The translations under genes and the position numbers were made by a program. DNA of 7,709 nt from JACPSX01 sp035288405 [NCBI: bacterium]. GTDB lineage: Bacteria > JACPSX01. Shown piece after piece: positions 1-6,360 of this stretch. The notes beneath the pieces were generated by a model, which saw only the letters and a list, made by a program, of their open reading frames with translations, was not told the origin of the DNA and did not search any database. How positions within the stretch are numbered: position 1 is the first letter of the stretch; every line of letters starts with the position of its first letter. The DNA lies in contig DATEAK010000100.1 in the NCBI GenBank assembly GCA_035288405.1, positions 1 to 7,709 on the forward strand, given 5' to 3'.

Positions 1-95
1 TAGAGAGAGGTCCCATCGAAATAGACCAGGCCGTATCCATCCCACTTTCCGTCGGATGGATACGGCCTGGTCTATTTCGATGGGACCTCTCTCTA
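1..95. repeat. Perfect 42-bp inverted repeat at the window edge
   Basis: Positions 1-42 are the exact reverse complement of 54-95, with an 11-base centre (43-53). The right arm is genuine glgB coding sequence ([13 protein letters not shown]). The left arm is the same sequence reversed and has no coding sense in the glgB frame. A fold-back that starts exactly at the sequence end and destroys a conserved enzyme is best explained as a chimeric read or assembly-end artefact. A true inverted duplication is possible but less likely. Confidence 0.95.
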
Positions 96-1215
96 TGAGC
101 ACTCCTATCCGGAGAAGGGCTTTCATCCGGACTGGAAAAGCTACATCTTCAACCACGGCCGCAACGAGGTGCGGGCCTTTCTGATCAGCAGTGCTCTCTT
201 CTGGTTAGACAAATACCACGCGGACGGTTTGCGGGTCGACGCGGTCGCCTCCATGCTCTACCTGGATTATTCCCGAAAGGAAGGCGAGTGGATGCCCAAC
301 ATCTACGGGGGGCGTGAAAATCTCGAAGCCATTTCCTTCCTGAAGCGCATGAACGAAGCGGTATACGAGATGTTTCCCGATGTACAGACCATCGCCGAGG
401 AGTCCACTGCCTGGCCGATGGTTTCCCGGCCAGTTTATAGCGGCGGCCTGGGCTTCGGCATGAAATGGAACATGGGCTGGATGCACGACACCCTGCAGTA
501 CTTCTCCAAAGACCCCGTGCACCGCAAGTATCACCATAATGAAATCACCTTCAGCGTCCTCTACGCGTTTACAGAAAACTTCGTGCTGCCCCTCTCCCAC
601 GATGAGGTGGTGCACGGCAAAGGCTCCTTGCTCGGAGGAATGCCGGGAGACGACTGGCAGCGTTTTGCGAACCTGCGGCTCCTGTACGGCTTCATGTATA
701 CCCACCCGGGCAAGAAGTTGATGTTCATGGGAGGGGAATTCGGACAGCGCAGCGAATGGAACCACGACGCCGGCCTGCAATGGCACCTACTAGAATTTCC
801 TCCCCATCAAGGGGTGAAGCGCTGGGTGAGAGATTTAAACACTTTCTATCGCGGCGAGCCCGCTCTCTATCAGGTGGATTTCGACGGCAACGGGTTCGAA
901 TGGATCGACTGCAACGACCACGCAAACAGCATTCTAAGTTTCCTGCGCCGCGGGCAAGATCCGAACAACCTGCTGGCCATCGTCTGTAATTTCACCCCCG
1001 TGCCGCGCCAGCACTTGCGCGTGGGAGTTCCCGTCGGCGGATACTGGCAGGAAGTCCTCAACAGCGATGCATCCCTCTATGGGGGGAGCGGATTGGGAAA
1101 TCTCGGAGGAGTCGATGCTTCCCCGATTTCAGCCCACGGGCGACCTTATTCACTCATCGTGACGATTCCACCGCTGTCCACGGTCATCTTTAAGAAGATG
1201 GTGAATCCACCTTGA
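43..1215 (+). CDS. glgB: 1,4-alpha-glucan branching enzyme, 3' part (5' end missing)
   Basis: This enzyme (GH13 family) cuts alpha-1,4 glucan chains and rejoins them through alpha-1,6 bonds, making the branch points of glycogen in the cytoplasm. The visible 390 residues match the catalytic barrel and C-terminal domain of the family from memory. The nucleophile Asp lies in LRVDAVASM (codon 238-240), the acid/base Glu in TIAEEST (397-399) and the third acid Asp in LSHDEVVHG (601-603). EGEWMPN, the [10 protein letters not shown] region and NFTPVPR are also typical. Family members have roughly 630-730 residues, so the carbohydrate-binding domain and the start of the barrel are missing. The reading frame is convincing back to SHFPSDGYG at about 40. 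Upstream of this lies the reverse copy of 54-95, which puts an in-frame TAG at 22-24. The GTG at 169 is therefore an internal codon, not the start. The gene ends at TGA 1213-1215. Identity is near certain; the start cannot be seen. Confidence 0.95.
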   Translation, partial: HFPSDGYGLVYFDGTSLYEHSYPEKGFHPDWKSYIFNHGRNEVRAFLISSALFWLDKYHADGLRVDAVASMLYLDYSRKEGEWMPNIYGGRENLEAISFLKRMNEAVYEMFPDVQTIAEESTAWPMVSRPVYSGGLGFGMKWNMGWMHDTLQYFSKDPVHRKYHHNEITFSVLYAFTENFVLPLSHDEVVHGKGSLLGGMPGDDWQRFANLRLLYGFMYTHPGKKLMFMGGEFGQRSEWNHDAGLQWHLLEFPPHQGVKRWVRDLNTFYRGEPALYQVDFDGNGFEWIDCNDHANSILSFLRRGQDPNNLLAIVCNFTPVPRQHLRVGVPVGGYWQEVLNSDASLYGGSGLGNLGGVDASPISAHGRPYSLIVTIPPLSTVIFKKMVNPP

Positions 1216-1270
1216 AGTGATCTCGGAGAAAATCCTTCCTCTGATTTCTCCTCCCCGGGTTCCGTGAAAA

Positions 1271-1331
1271 TCGAGTCCCTGAAAATCTGCGACACGAAGA
1301 AATGTCCTGGAACTCGACAAGGGAGTATAAT
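1271..1331 (+). promoter_or_regulatory. Possible promoter and inverted repeat ahead of the DUF6178 gene
   Basis: In the 158-base gap after glgB there is a perfect TATAAT hexamer at 1326-1331, 42 bases before the ATG at 1374. No good -35 hexamer lies 16-18 bases upstream (TGTCCT at 1303-1308 is poor), so an activator would be needed if this is real. Just upstream, TCGAGTCC (1271-1278) pairs with GGAACTCGA (1309-1317) across one bulged A, with a loop of about 30 bases. This could be an operator or chance. The gap suggests that the DUF6178 gene starts its own transcription unit. Confidence 0.35.
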
Positions 1332-1373
1332 TGATTTCGGCAGGTTCCGCGGGACCCCAGGAGAAAACGGATT

Positions 1374-3107
1374 ATGAACTCCGGTGAAAAGAAGGATAGT
1401 TCTTCCTCCCTGCGCCGCAAACGGGAGGAAAAGAGAGCGCAGTTTTACGCCCTCCGTACTTCCAGGGAGCGCTTGGACACCGTCCTATCCGATCCCGAAG
1501 GCGAGATTCTCGTGCGCTCGCTGCCGCCTGTGGAACTCCATCTGTTCACCCGCGAGGTAGATCCCGAAGACCGTACCACTCTGGTGGACATGGCTTTCAT
1601 GGACCAGATCCAGCGCATGATGGATTTTTCCTGCTGGGAAAAAGATGTCCTCAACATGGATTCCCTGAACCAGTGGATCCAGATCCTGCGGGATTGCGGC
1701 CCCGCCAAACTTGCCAAGGCTTTGGAAAACATGGACACGGAGTTATGGGTCCTTTTCCTGCGCCATTACCTGGAGGTCGGCAAGACGGAAGATGATCGAG
1801 AACTGATGGAGGAAGAACGCTCCTACGATTTCACCCTCGATGACCTGTATTTTTTCCGCTACAAGTGCTCCGATGATGACCAGCCCCTCGTTTACCAGTG
1901 TATCGAGGAACTCTACCGTTTGGGCTCGGCTCGCACGCAACTGATTCTGGAAGCGGCACTGGGGGAAATGGACGGCCCCTTGCAGGAGGAGGCGTACCGC
2001 CTGCGCCAAGGGCGCATGGAAGAAAGCGGCTTCCCGGATTACTTCGAGGCCTTGCGGATCTACCAGATCCAGAACCGCAGTCCCGATCTGAAAGAGGAAC
2101 CGCCGAAGCCGATCGACTTCCCCGAGAAGAACAGTAAAGCGCCCGACGAGTTTCCACCCCAGTACGCCCTGGTGTTTGCGGATTCAGGTCCCTCGTTCCT
2201 CAAAAGAACCCTGGAACAAGGCATTCCGTCCGAGCGCATGGAGCATCTCTGGTGGGAGCTCACCTACCTCTGCCACAAGGTTTTCATTGTGGATCAAGTG
2301 GACCTGGGAGACCGGGAGGAGATCACCCAGGCCCTCGCCCGTACCCACGACCTGCTCAGCCTGTCCCTCGAGAATTTGAGCGCCGGCCGCTTGGAACAGT
2401 CCCGCTTCCTCCTTCAGGAGCATTTTGCCGAAACGATTTTTCGGGCGGGATACAACCTGACACAGAGGCTGCGGCAACGCGCCCTGGCGCTGATCCGGCA
2501 GGGATGGCTCGCGCTGGCACCCGGCCTCTCCTTTCTGGATCCCCCGAGCGAGGATGTTTTGAGAGGACTGGATCATCGGCACCCGCGGTTCCCGCTGGTT
2601 CTGGACCCCGGAGGAAATCCAGGCTTCCGTGACCTGAAAACCCTGGAAGACCTCACCTGCATGGAAAGAGAACTGTCCATCATCGAGAGCATCGGCGAAG
2701 TCCTCCCCTTCCTCCTCAACTCTTCCTGGCCGCAGATTTTCAGGCTGGATCTGGCGGGATGTCTCCCCGATTCGTGGCAGGAGATGCAGTTGAGCACTCT
2801 CTTCCTCACAGGCTTTGCCAACGAACAACTGGGCCATGGATTTCACCTGCTCCCGGTCCACGCCAGGGATCTGAAACATCTCCATCACGGCTGCCGGGAG
2901 CACGAAGCGCCGGTTTTAAAAAAAGAGATCAAGAAGCGGTTTGAGACCGATCTGGGCCGGTGCTTTGGAAGCGACTCCGCGCGGCTTGCAGGCGCCATAG
3001 ACTATGTGCGCAGATGCTGGCGGATTTTTGAAGAGGAATTTCTCTCGATCAACCCCCATGAATCCATCGACCCGCGGTTCATTCGAAGTCTCCTGGTTCG
3101 GGGTTGA
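1374..3107 (+). CDS. DUF6178 family protein, function unknown
   Basis: The product is a 577-residue soluble protein with no signal peptide or membrane segment visible. It begins with a charged Lys/Arg/Glu-rich tail of about 25 residues, followed by a mostly helical acidic body. From memory it matches the DUF6178 family, found mainly in sulfate-reducing and syntrophic Desulfobacterota. Recognisable stretches are LEAALGEMDGPLQEEAYRLR and the following GFPDYFEALRIYQ near the middle (about residues 190-235). No catalytic motif is evident. The ATG at 1374 is supported by AGGAG at 1359-1363, ten bases upstream. The stop overlaps the first possible codon of the next gene: TGA ends at 3107, while the methyltransferase frame opens with TTG 3104 or ATG 3113. 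The two genes are therefore probably one operon, and a role linked to RNA or ribosomes is a guess from that neighbour only. The family call is moderately sure; the function is not known to me. Confidence 0.85.
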   Translation: MNSGEKKDSSSSLRRKREEKRAQFYALRTSRERLDTVLSDPEGEILVRSLPPVELHLFTREVDPEDRTTLVDMAFMDQIQRMMDFSCWEKDVLNMDSLNQWIQILRDCGPAKLAKALENMDTELWVLFLRHYLEVGKTEDDRELMEEERSYDFTLDDLYFFRYKCSDDDQPLVYQCIEELYRLGSARTQLILEAALGEMDGPLQEEAYRLRQGRMEESGFPDYFEALRIYQIQNRSPDLKEEPPKPIDFPEKNSKAPDEFPPQYALVFADSGPSFLKRTLEQGIPSERMEHLWWELTYLCHKVFIVDQVDLGDREEITQALARTHDLLSLSLENLSAGRLEQSRFLLQEHFAETIFRAGYNLTQRLRQRALALIRQGWLALAPGLSFLDPPSEDVLRGLDHRHPRFPLVLDPGGNPGFRDLKTLEDLTCMERELSIIESIGEVLPFLLNSSWPQIFRLDLAGCLPDSWQEMQLSTLFLTGFANEQLGHGFHLLPVHARDLKHLHHGCREHEAPVLKKEIKKRFETDLGRCFGSDSARLAGAIDYVRRCWRIFEEEFLSINPHESIDPRFIRSLLVRG

Positions 3108-3112
3108 ACTCC

Positions 3113-4030
3113 ATGCCCACGAAGCTCATGGAGATCCTGGGACGCTACCGCCCTCTCATTGAGGATTGGGAGGGGTGGCTCGCGGCTCTGGAGAATCCTG
3201 CTCCGACCTACGCTCGCCTGAATACACTGAAAGGAAGCGAATCGGAAATTTGCGACCTCATGTCCCGCAGCGGGCTGCACCTGGTCCCGACCCTGGTTCC
3301 CACCTGCTACGAACTGCGCGATTGCGATCATCCCGGACATCTCCCCATGTACTTTCAGGGACTCTTCCACTCCCAGGATCTCACCTCCGCCGTGCCTTCC
3401 TGGCTCTTAAATCCCGCCGCCGGGGAAATGGTTCTTGATCTGTGCGCAGCGCCGGGCAGCAAGACCAGCCATCTCGCTCAGCTCATGGAGAACCAGGGAC
3501 TCATCGTCGCCAATGAGATTCAGACCCACCGCCTGAAAAGTCTCGTGGCAAACCTGGAGCGATTGGGAGTCACCAATACCGCGATTACTCGCTACGCGGG
3601 CCAGGACTTTCCCCTGCGCATCCAGTTCGACCGGATTCTCGTGGACGCCCCCTGCTCCGGAGAGGGAACACTGCGCTCCCGGCAGTCTTCACGCTATGCC
3701 TCCGCACCCCGGCTTCATGAGCGCCTGGCCAACGTACAAGGTCGGTTACTCGTGCGGGCCTTGAAGCTGCTGCGTCCGGGAGGGATCCTTATCTATTCCA
3801 CGTGCACGTACGCGCCGGAAGAAAATGAAGAAGTGGTGGACAACTTCTTGCAGCAAGGAGGAGTCCAGATCGAAGAAGTACCGTGTCCCCTCCCCCATCA
3901 CCCTGGGATCACGGCCTGGAACGACAAAACCTATTCCTCCGAGGTGACCAAATGCCTGCGGTTTTACCCCTCGGAGGTCAACTCAACGGGGTTTTTCATT
4001 GCTCAATTTCGCAAGACCGGAGACTTATAG
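3113..4030 (+). CDS. RsmB/RsmF/NSUN-type RNA (cytosine-C5) methyltransferase
   Basis: This S-adenosylmethionine-dependent enzyme methylates C5 of cytosine in rRNA or tRNA; the exact target cannot be read from sequence. Numbered from ATG 3113 (305 residues), the SAM-binding motif DLCAAPGSKT starts near residue 109. The two family cysteines are in DAPCSGEG (Cys181, codon 3653-3655; release of product) and STCTYAPEENE (Cys231, codon 3803-3805; nucleophile). YARLNT near the N terminus and GFFIAQFRK at the end are typical. An upstream TTG at 3104, overlapping the previous stop, would add MNS. No strong ribosome binding site is seen, so coupling to the DUF6178 gene is likely. The protein is short compared with RsmF-type enzymes (about 450-480 residues): it ends where a PUA-like tail would begin, and that tail is encoded in the next, overlapping frame. 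The specific paralogue is not assigned. Confidence 0.93.
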   Translation: MPTKLMEILGRYRPLIEDWEGWLAALENPAPTYARLNTLKGSESEICDLMSRSGLHLVPTLVPTCYELRDCDHPGHLPMYFQGLFHSQDLTSAVPSWLLNPAAGEMVLDLCAAPGSKTSHLAQLMENQGLIVANEIQTHRLKSLVANLERLGVTNTAITRYAGQDFPLRIQFDRILVDAPCSGEGTLRSRQSSRYASAPRLHERLANVQGRLLVRALKLLRPGGILIYSTCTYAPEENEEVVDNFLQQGGVQIEEVPCPLPHHPGITAWNDKTYSSEVTKCLRFYPSEVNSTGFFIAQFRKTGDL

Positions 4031-4469
4031 CGCGGTTCTCTCTTATTTGGCCGCACGCTTCGGAATTCCCGAGGAAATCTTTGCTGACTACGGGATACTG
4101 GACGCCGGGAGCAATTTGCGCCTTGTGTCCGCGAGCCCCCACCTGGATTCTTTGAGTGCAATTAAGGTGGAAGTGCTGGGACTGCGGCTGGTTCGTAAGA
4201 CAAACAAGGGTTGGAAGCCGACCAGCGCCGCTCTTCAGTTCTTAGCGCCTTGGATCAGTAAGAGCGTCATCCAATTGGAACCCGCAGAAGAAATTCCGTT
4301 CCTCCAGGGCAGAGCCATCGAGCGCGCCTTCGAAGTGGAGCCGGGATACGTCGCCGTGCAGGGGCGCACCGGCATTTTAGGCTGCGGCCTTTACCGGCCC
4401 CCGTTCCTTCTCTCTCAAATCCCCGCCGCCAGCCGCGCTCCGTTCTTTTTCAGCGAGACCAAAGAATAA
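3999..4469 (+). CDS. PUA-like RNA-binding protein or detached C-terminal domain of the RsmF-type methyltransferase
   Basis: The product is about 156 residues and resembles the pre-PUA/PUA-like tail of RsmF-type rRNA methyltransferases. RFGIPEEIF lies at residues 20-28, KPTSAALQFLAPW at 73-85, EEIPFLQGRAI at 97-107, and GYVAVQGRTGILGCGL at 116-131 followed by LLSQIPAASR. In fused relatives this domain helps bind the RNA substrate. The frame is +1 relative to the methyltransferase and overlaps it by 32 bases. It has been open since the stop at 3945-3947, and its first start-like codon is TTG 3999, with GGGG at 3988-3991 as a weak ribosome binding site. It may be translated by coupling, by frameshifting at GGGTTTTTC (3989-3997), or be the tail of a broken fusion gene. 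Its 3' end is duplicated at 5246-5497. The domain call is from family memory and is fairly sure; the start is not. Confidence 0.75.
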   Translation: MLNFARPETYSAVLSYLAARFGIPEEIFADYGILDAGSNLRLVSASPHLDSLSAIKVEVLGLRLVRKTNKGWKPTSAALQFLAPWISKSVIQLEPAEEIPFLQGRAIERAFEVEPGYVAVQGRTGILGCGLYRPPFLLSQIPAASRAPFFFSETKE

Positions 4470-4475
4470 GCAATC
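4218..4475 (+). repeat. Direct repeat copy A: 3' end of the PUA-like gene
   Basis: This 258-base stretch aligns without gaps to 5246-5503 at a constant offset of 1028 bases. By hand count there are about 55 mismatches (roughly 79% identical). The first 174 bases are about 74% identical, 4392-4449 has one mismatch in 58, and the last 26 bases are diverged again. The similarity runs through the stop codon and on for six more bases (GCAATC). Confidence 0.9.
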
Positions 4476-4494
4476 CAGGGAAGTTGTGGGTGAT

Positions 4495-4776
4495 TTACGC
4501 CAACTCAATCCTTAGTCTTTTCCCTAACACTGATGCCGCCCGCTCCAACGTGGACAAGGTGATGGAGGTATTGGCTGGGTCCAGTAGGCGTTCAAGTGCT
4601 GCCCGGCTCGTTTTCATCCGATCAGCCATTTCCGTCTTGTTGAGCTTGCGGCGCTTCATCTCTTGGGCAATCTGAAATGAAATCACACGTTTGACCGCAG
4701 TCGCTTCCGCCACATCCAATAGTCGTTCATCTCGCAGGAAATCGTCGAACTTGCTACCGACATGCTTCTTGTTCAT
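4495..4776 (-). CDS. higA: HigA-type antitoxin, XRE-family helix-turn-helix protein
   Basis: The product has 93 residues. The helix-turn-helix lies at about residues 45-66, with the pattern LNKTEMADRMKTSRAALERL, followed by ITLSTLERAASVLGKRLRI, which is typical of HigA-like XRE antitoxins paired with Gp49/HigB-type toxins. It is expected to bind and neutralise the toxin encoded just upstream and, with it, to repress their shared promoter. The ATG at 4776 is well supported: AAGGAG (minus strand, 4791-4786) lies nine bases upstream inside the last codons of the toxin gene, and only six bases separate the toxin stop from this start, so translation is coupled. The gene converges on the PUA-like gene with only 25 bases between their stops. 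The family is clear; the symbol is by family, not by orthology to a studied pair. Confidence 0.9.
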   Translation of the reverse strand: MNKKHVGSKFDDFLRDERLLDVAEATAVKRVISFQIAQEMKRRKLNKTEMADRMKTSRAALERLLDPANTSITLSTLERAASVLGKRLRIELA

Positions 4777-4782
4777 GGCGCT

Positions 4783-5139
4783 TTACTCCTTATGGAGGTC
4801 TGCCAAGCGTTGACGCGCTGTGTTCAACTCGCCACGGGGTGTTTTCTGTGATTTCTTGATAAAGCTGTGCAGCAACACCATGATGTTACCTTCAACTGTA
4901 AAAAGAACTCGTGCGATGCCTTGACTAATGTTCGACCGTACCTCCCATATGCCTGATTCTAACTTTCGGATCAGGGGCATTCCCAAGGGCCAGCCGAACT
5001 GCGCCGTCTTGATATCTTCGCCGATGGTCTTTCGGTCCTCGCGCTTCAGCCTTTTGAGCCATTCTCGGACAGGTTCATTCCCCGCTCCAGTGCGGTAAAA
5101 GACCACGGTCAATACACGCTCGTCGGAGGTGGGCTCCAT
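4783..5139 (-). CDS. higB: HigB/Gp49-like (RelE superfamily) toxin
   Basis: This is a 118-residue protein of the phage-derived Gp49-like/HigB family (PF05973 type). Its members are RelE-fold mRNA interferases that cut mRNA, usually on the ribosome. Recognisable parts are VVFYRTGAGNEPVREWLKRL at residues 12-31, GEDIKTAQFGWPLGMPLIRKL at about 40-60, GIWEVRSNI at 63-71, IARVLFTV at 75-82, and LLHSFIKKSQKTP at 89-101, the conserved basic signature of the family. Toxin-before-antitoxin order is typical of higBA. The ATG at 5139 leaves a 12-residue lead before the conserved core. No ribosome binding site is visible, and the predicted transcript start lies near the ATG, so a leaderless mRNA or a later GTG/TTG start are options. 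The length is normal for the family and the gene looks intact. Confidence 0.92.
   Translation of the reverse strand: MEPTSDERVLTVVFYRTGAGNEPVREWLKRLKREDRKTIGEDIKTAQFGWPLGMPLIRKLESGIWEVRSNISQGIARVLFTVEGNIMVLLHSFIKKSQKTPRGELNTARQRLADLHKE
4786..4791 (-). promoter_or_regulatory. Antitoxin ribosome binding site inside the toxin gene
   Basis: On the minus strand AAGGAG is followed directly by the toxin stop TAA, then six bases, then the antitoxin ATG at 4776. The spacing of nine bases is good. It places the antitoxin ribosome binding site within the last toxin codons, which favours coupled, strong antitoxin translation and fixes the antitoxin start. Confidence 0.85.
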
Positions 5140-5173
5140 AATATAAGTGTATCAATAATGATACACGAGTCAA
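5140..5173 (-). promoter_or_regulatory. higBA promoter with palindromic operator
   Basis: A perfect palindrome (arms of 8 bases, GTGTATCA and TGATACAC, with 4 bases between) spans 5147-5166. It starts eight bases upstream of the toxin ATG. On the minus strand a TTGACT -35 box (5173-5168) and a TACACT -10 box (5151-5146) are spaced by 16 bases, and the palindrome covers the -10 box and nearly all the spacer. This is where an autorepressing HigA or HigBA complex would bind. The predicted transcription start falls around 5139, at the ATG itself. Confidence 0.75.
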
Positions 5174-5245
5174 GAGGGATTATGACCCGGGTTGGCATGG
5201 CAGCGATGCACTTCAGGCGGCCCAACGAACGTTGTCGGCACTGGA

Positions 5246-5497
5246 CCGCAGCTTACCGCTCTCCGGTTCCTGGCCCCGTGGATCCGCCGGAGTATAGTTC
5301 GCTTGGAACCCGAAGAAGAAATTCCGTTCCTGCAAGGTCAGGCAATCCAGCGCCCCTTTGACGTGGAGCCAGGATACGTCGCGGTGCGGGGGCACACCGG
5401 AATTTTGGGATGCGGCTTGTACCGGCCCCCGTTCCTTCTCTCTCAAATCCCCGCCTCCAGCCGCGCTCCGTTCTTTTCCCAAGAAGCTCAAGAATGA
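5246..5497 (+). pseudogene. Headless second copy of the PUA-like gene 3' end
   Basis: This is a truncated relative of the 3999-4469 gene. The matched part starts at PQLTALRFLAPW and runs through EEIPFLQGQAI, GYVAVRGHTGILGCGL and LLSQIPASSR to a TGA at 5495-5497, the same position as the stop of copy A. About two thirds of a full-length product is missing. A short stretch in another frame (about 5181-5226, VGMAAMHFRRPN) vaguely resembles the preceding part of the domain, so the fragment may reach further left across a frameshift. Most differences from copy A are silent or conservative, which suggests the parent of this copy was a working gene that diverged before being broken. The stop overlaps an ATG (ATGA at 5494-5497), hinting that the parent gene was followed by a coupled gene. 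Confidence 0.85.
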
Positions 5498-5503
5498 GCA
5501 ATC
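5246..5503 (+). repeat. Direct repeat copy B: PUA-like gene 3' end beyond the toxin-antitoxin module
   Basis: This is the partner of 4218-4475, with an ungapped alignment at an offset of 1028 bases. Together the two copies bracket 4476-5245, which holds the higBA module. 5420-5477 is the near-identical block (one mismatch in 58, at 5456). Confidence 0.9.
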
Positions 5504-5787
5504 AGCTTCTCGGAGAAAAACTCCGAAGCAGACCGCATTTTTGAGCAGAAATTTGACTGGCCGCAGGAGCAGGGCAGTGTACTATTCCGGCAGTGGAGGC
5601 GAGATCAGTTACGCAATCCAGCAGGGTGCGCTCTCCTTCTCACTTCGAGGATGTCCACAGATCCTCGACTAAATACCCATGCCACAAGAAACTCACCGGC
5701 GGCGTTTTGCCATCCGGTGCAGTGACAGGTTAGAAAGCAACAGAAACAACGCCATCATTAGGCTATGCCCTTCACGCTGAGCACTCT
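5498..5787. other. 290 bases without a confident gene; possible degraded coding DNA
   Basis: A short frame starts at ATG 5494 and encodes about 16 residues (MSNQLLGEKLRSRPHF) before a TGA that follows a run of five T. Beyond it another plus-strand frame reads IFEQKFDWPQEQGSVLFRQW and continues to about 5723. This is suggestive of a gene broken by a frameshift, but I cannot name a family. The stretch also carries a small hairpin, TCGGAG/CTCCGA around AAAAA (5510-5526), and the left member of a hairpin-repeat pair (5690-5738). Confidence 0.4.
5690..5738. repeat. Hairpin repeat, copy 1
   Basis: On the plus strand: AAC, one base, CACCGG (5694-5699), a 14-base loop with an inner GGC/GCC pairing, CCGGTG (5714-5719), nine bases, then GTTAGAAAGC (5729-5738). 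The same order with the same end motif recurs at 6361-6396. On the minus strand it lies about 50-100 bases after the stop of the orphan gene. Confidence 0.6.
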
Positions 5788-6288
5788 TTAGATTTGTTCT
5801 TTGAGCTTTTGGTTTACTGTGCCTAAAAGAACAACTAAACCTGTATTAGCTAGATCCACCTCGCCCTCGACATCAAATTTAATCTTCAATCTCATTAATT
5901 TCTCGCAGGTTTCTTTTATTTCGCAAAGTACGGAGTCAAGGTACTCTATGAGTGACCTTACGTGATTTTTATCAAGCTGGGTGAGGTCCTCCTTTTCAGG
6001 ATCAGGGATTCTAATTTGCCAGTCTCCCAATTCCTTTTGAAACATAACCAGACAGAAGAGTGCATGTAGGAGCGAATTATAAGCTTTTTTCCCGCCATCA
6101 ATCTTCTCCCAGAGTTCGTATGGATATTCTCGAAGTTTAAGGTAAAGAACATTCCTTATAACAGACTTGGGATAGGGAAGGTGTCTTTCATCGTAAATAC
6201 ATAGTGGACCCCGGCTAAAGAGTTCTTCCAGTACGATACCGTAGTCTTCGATAACCTTTGTAGTTTCAGCTTCGTCCAATGACGACAT
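5788..6288 (-). CDS. Hypothetical protein, unrecognised, AT-rich
   Basis: The product is 166 residues, predicted mostly helical and acidic, with no signal peptide, clear membrane segment or catalytic motif. A hydrophobic stretch LLHALFCLVMF sits near the middle, and the C-terminal third alternates charged and hydrophobic residues in a coiled-coil-like way. I do not recognise a family. Base composition is clearly lower in GC than the left half of the window; two 60-base rows counted by hand give about 35% and 45%. This points to recent acquisition. The frame starts at ATG 6288, but AGAGGA abuts this ATG directly, so the TTG three codons later (6279), about nine bases from that site, may be the real start. 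It lies 99 bases downstream of the protease gene on the same strand and could be co-transcribed with it. No function is assigned. Confidence 0.7.
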   Translation of the reverse strand: MSSLDEAETTKVIEDYGIVLEELFSRGPLCIYDERHLPYPKSVIRNVLYLKLREYPYELWEKIDGGKKAYNSLLHALFCLVMFQKELGDWQIRIPDPEKEDLTQLDKNHVRSLIEYLDSVLCEIKETCEKLMRLKIKFDVEGEVDLANTGLVVLLGTVNQKLKEQI

Positions 6289-6360
6289 TCCTCTGAGACA
6301 GGTCAGTTATGCCCTGTGCTTTCATCGCTCGTGCTCAGCTCCCAGGGTGCGGGCATCGCG

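Noticed and set aside
205-786. 193-codon open frame on the minus strand opposite glgB
   Set aside because: It lies entirely over the conserved catalytic region of glgB, shows no family pattern, and is a shadow of the GC-rich coding strand.
1225-1251. GGAGAAA/TTTCTCC hairpin just after the glgB stop
   Set aside because: It has seven pairs, a 13-base loop, and no T run after it, so it is not supported as an intrinsic terminator.
2184-2903. 239-codon open frame on the minus strand opposite the DUF6178 gene
   Set aside because: It is a shadow of the DUF6178 frame; its long length is expected opposite a GC-rich gene and it has no recognisable domain.
5510-5526. Small hairpin TCGGAG-AAAAA-CTCCGA with five T further downstream
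   Set aside because: The T run is about ten bases away from the stem, too far for a typical terminator.
5158-5672. Overlapping short frames on both strands around copy B
   Set aside because: Only the frame carrying the PUA-like motifs (5246-5497) has homology support; the others are shadows.
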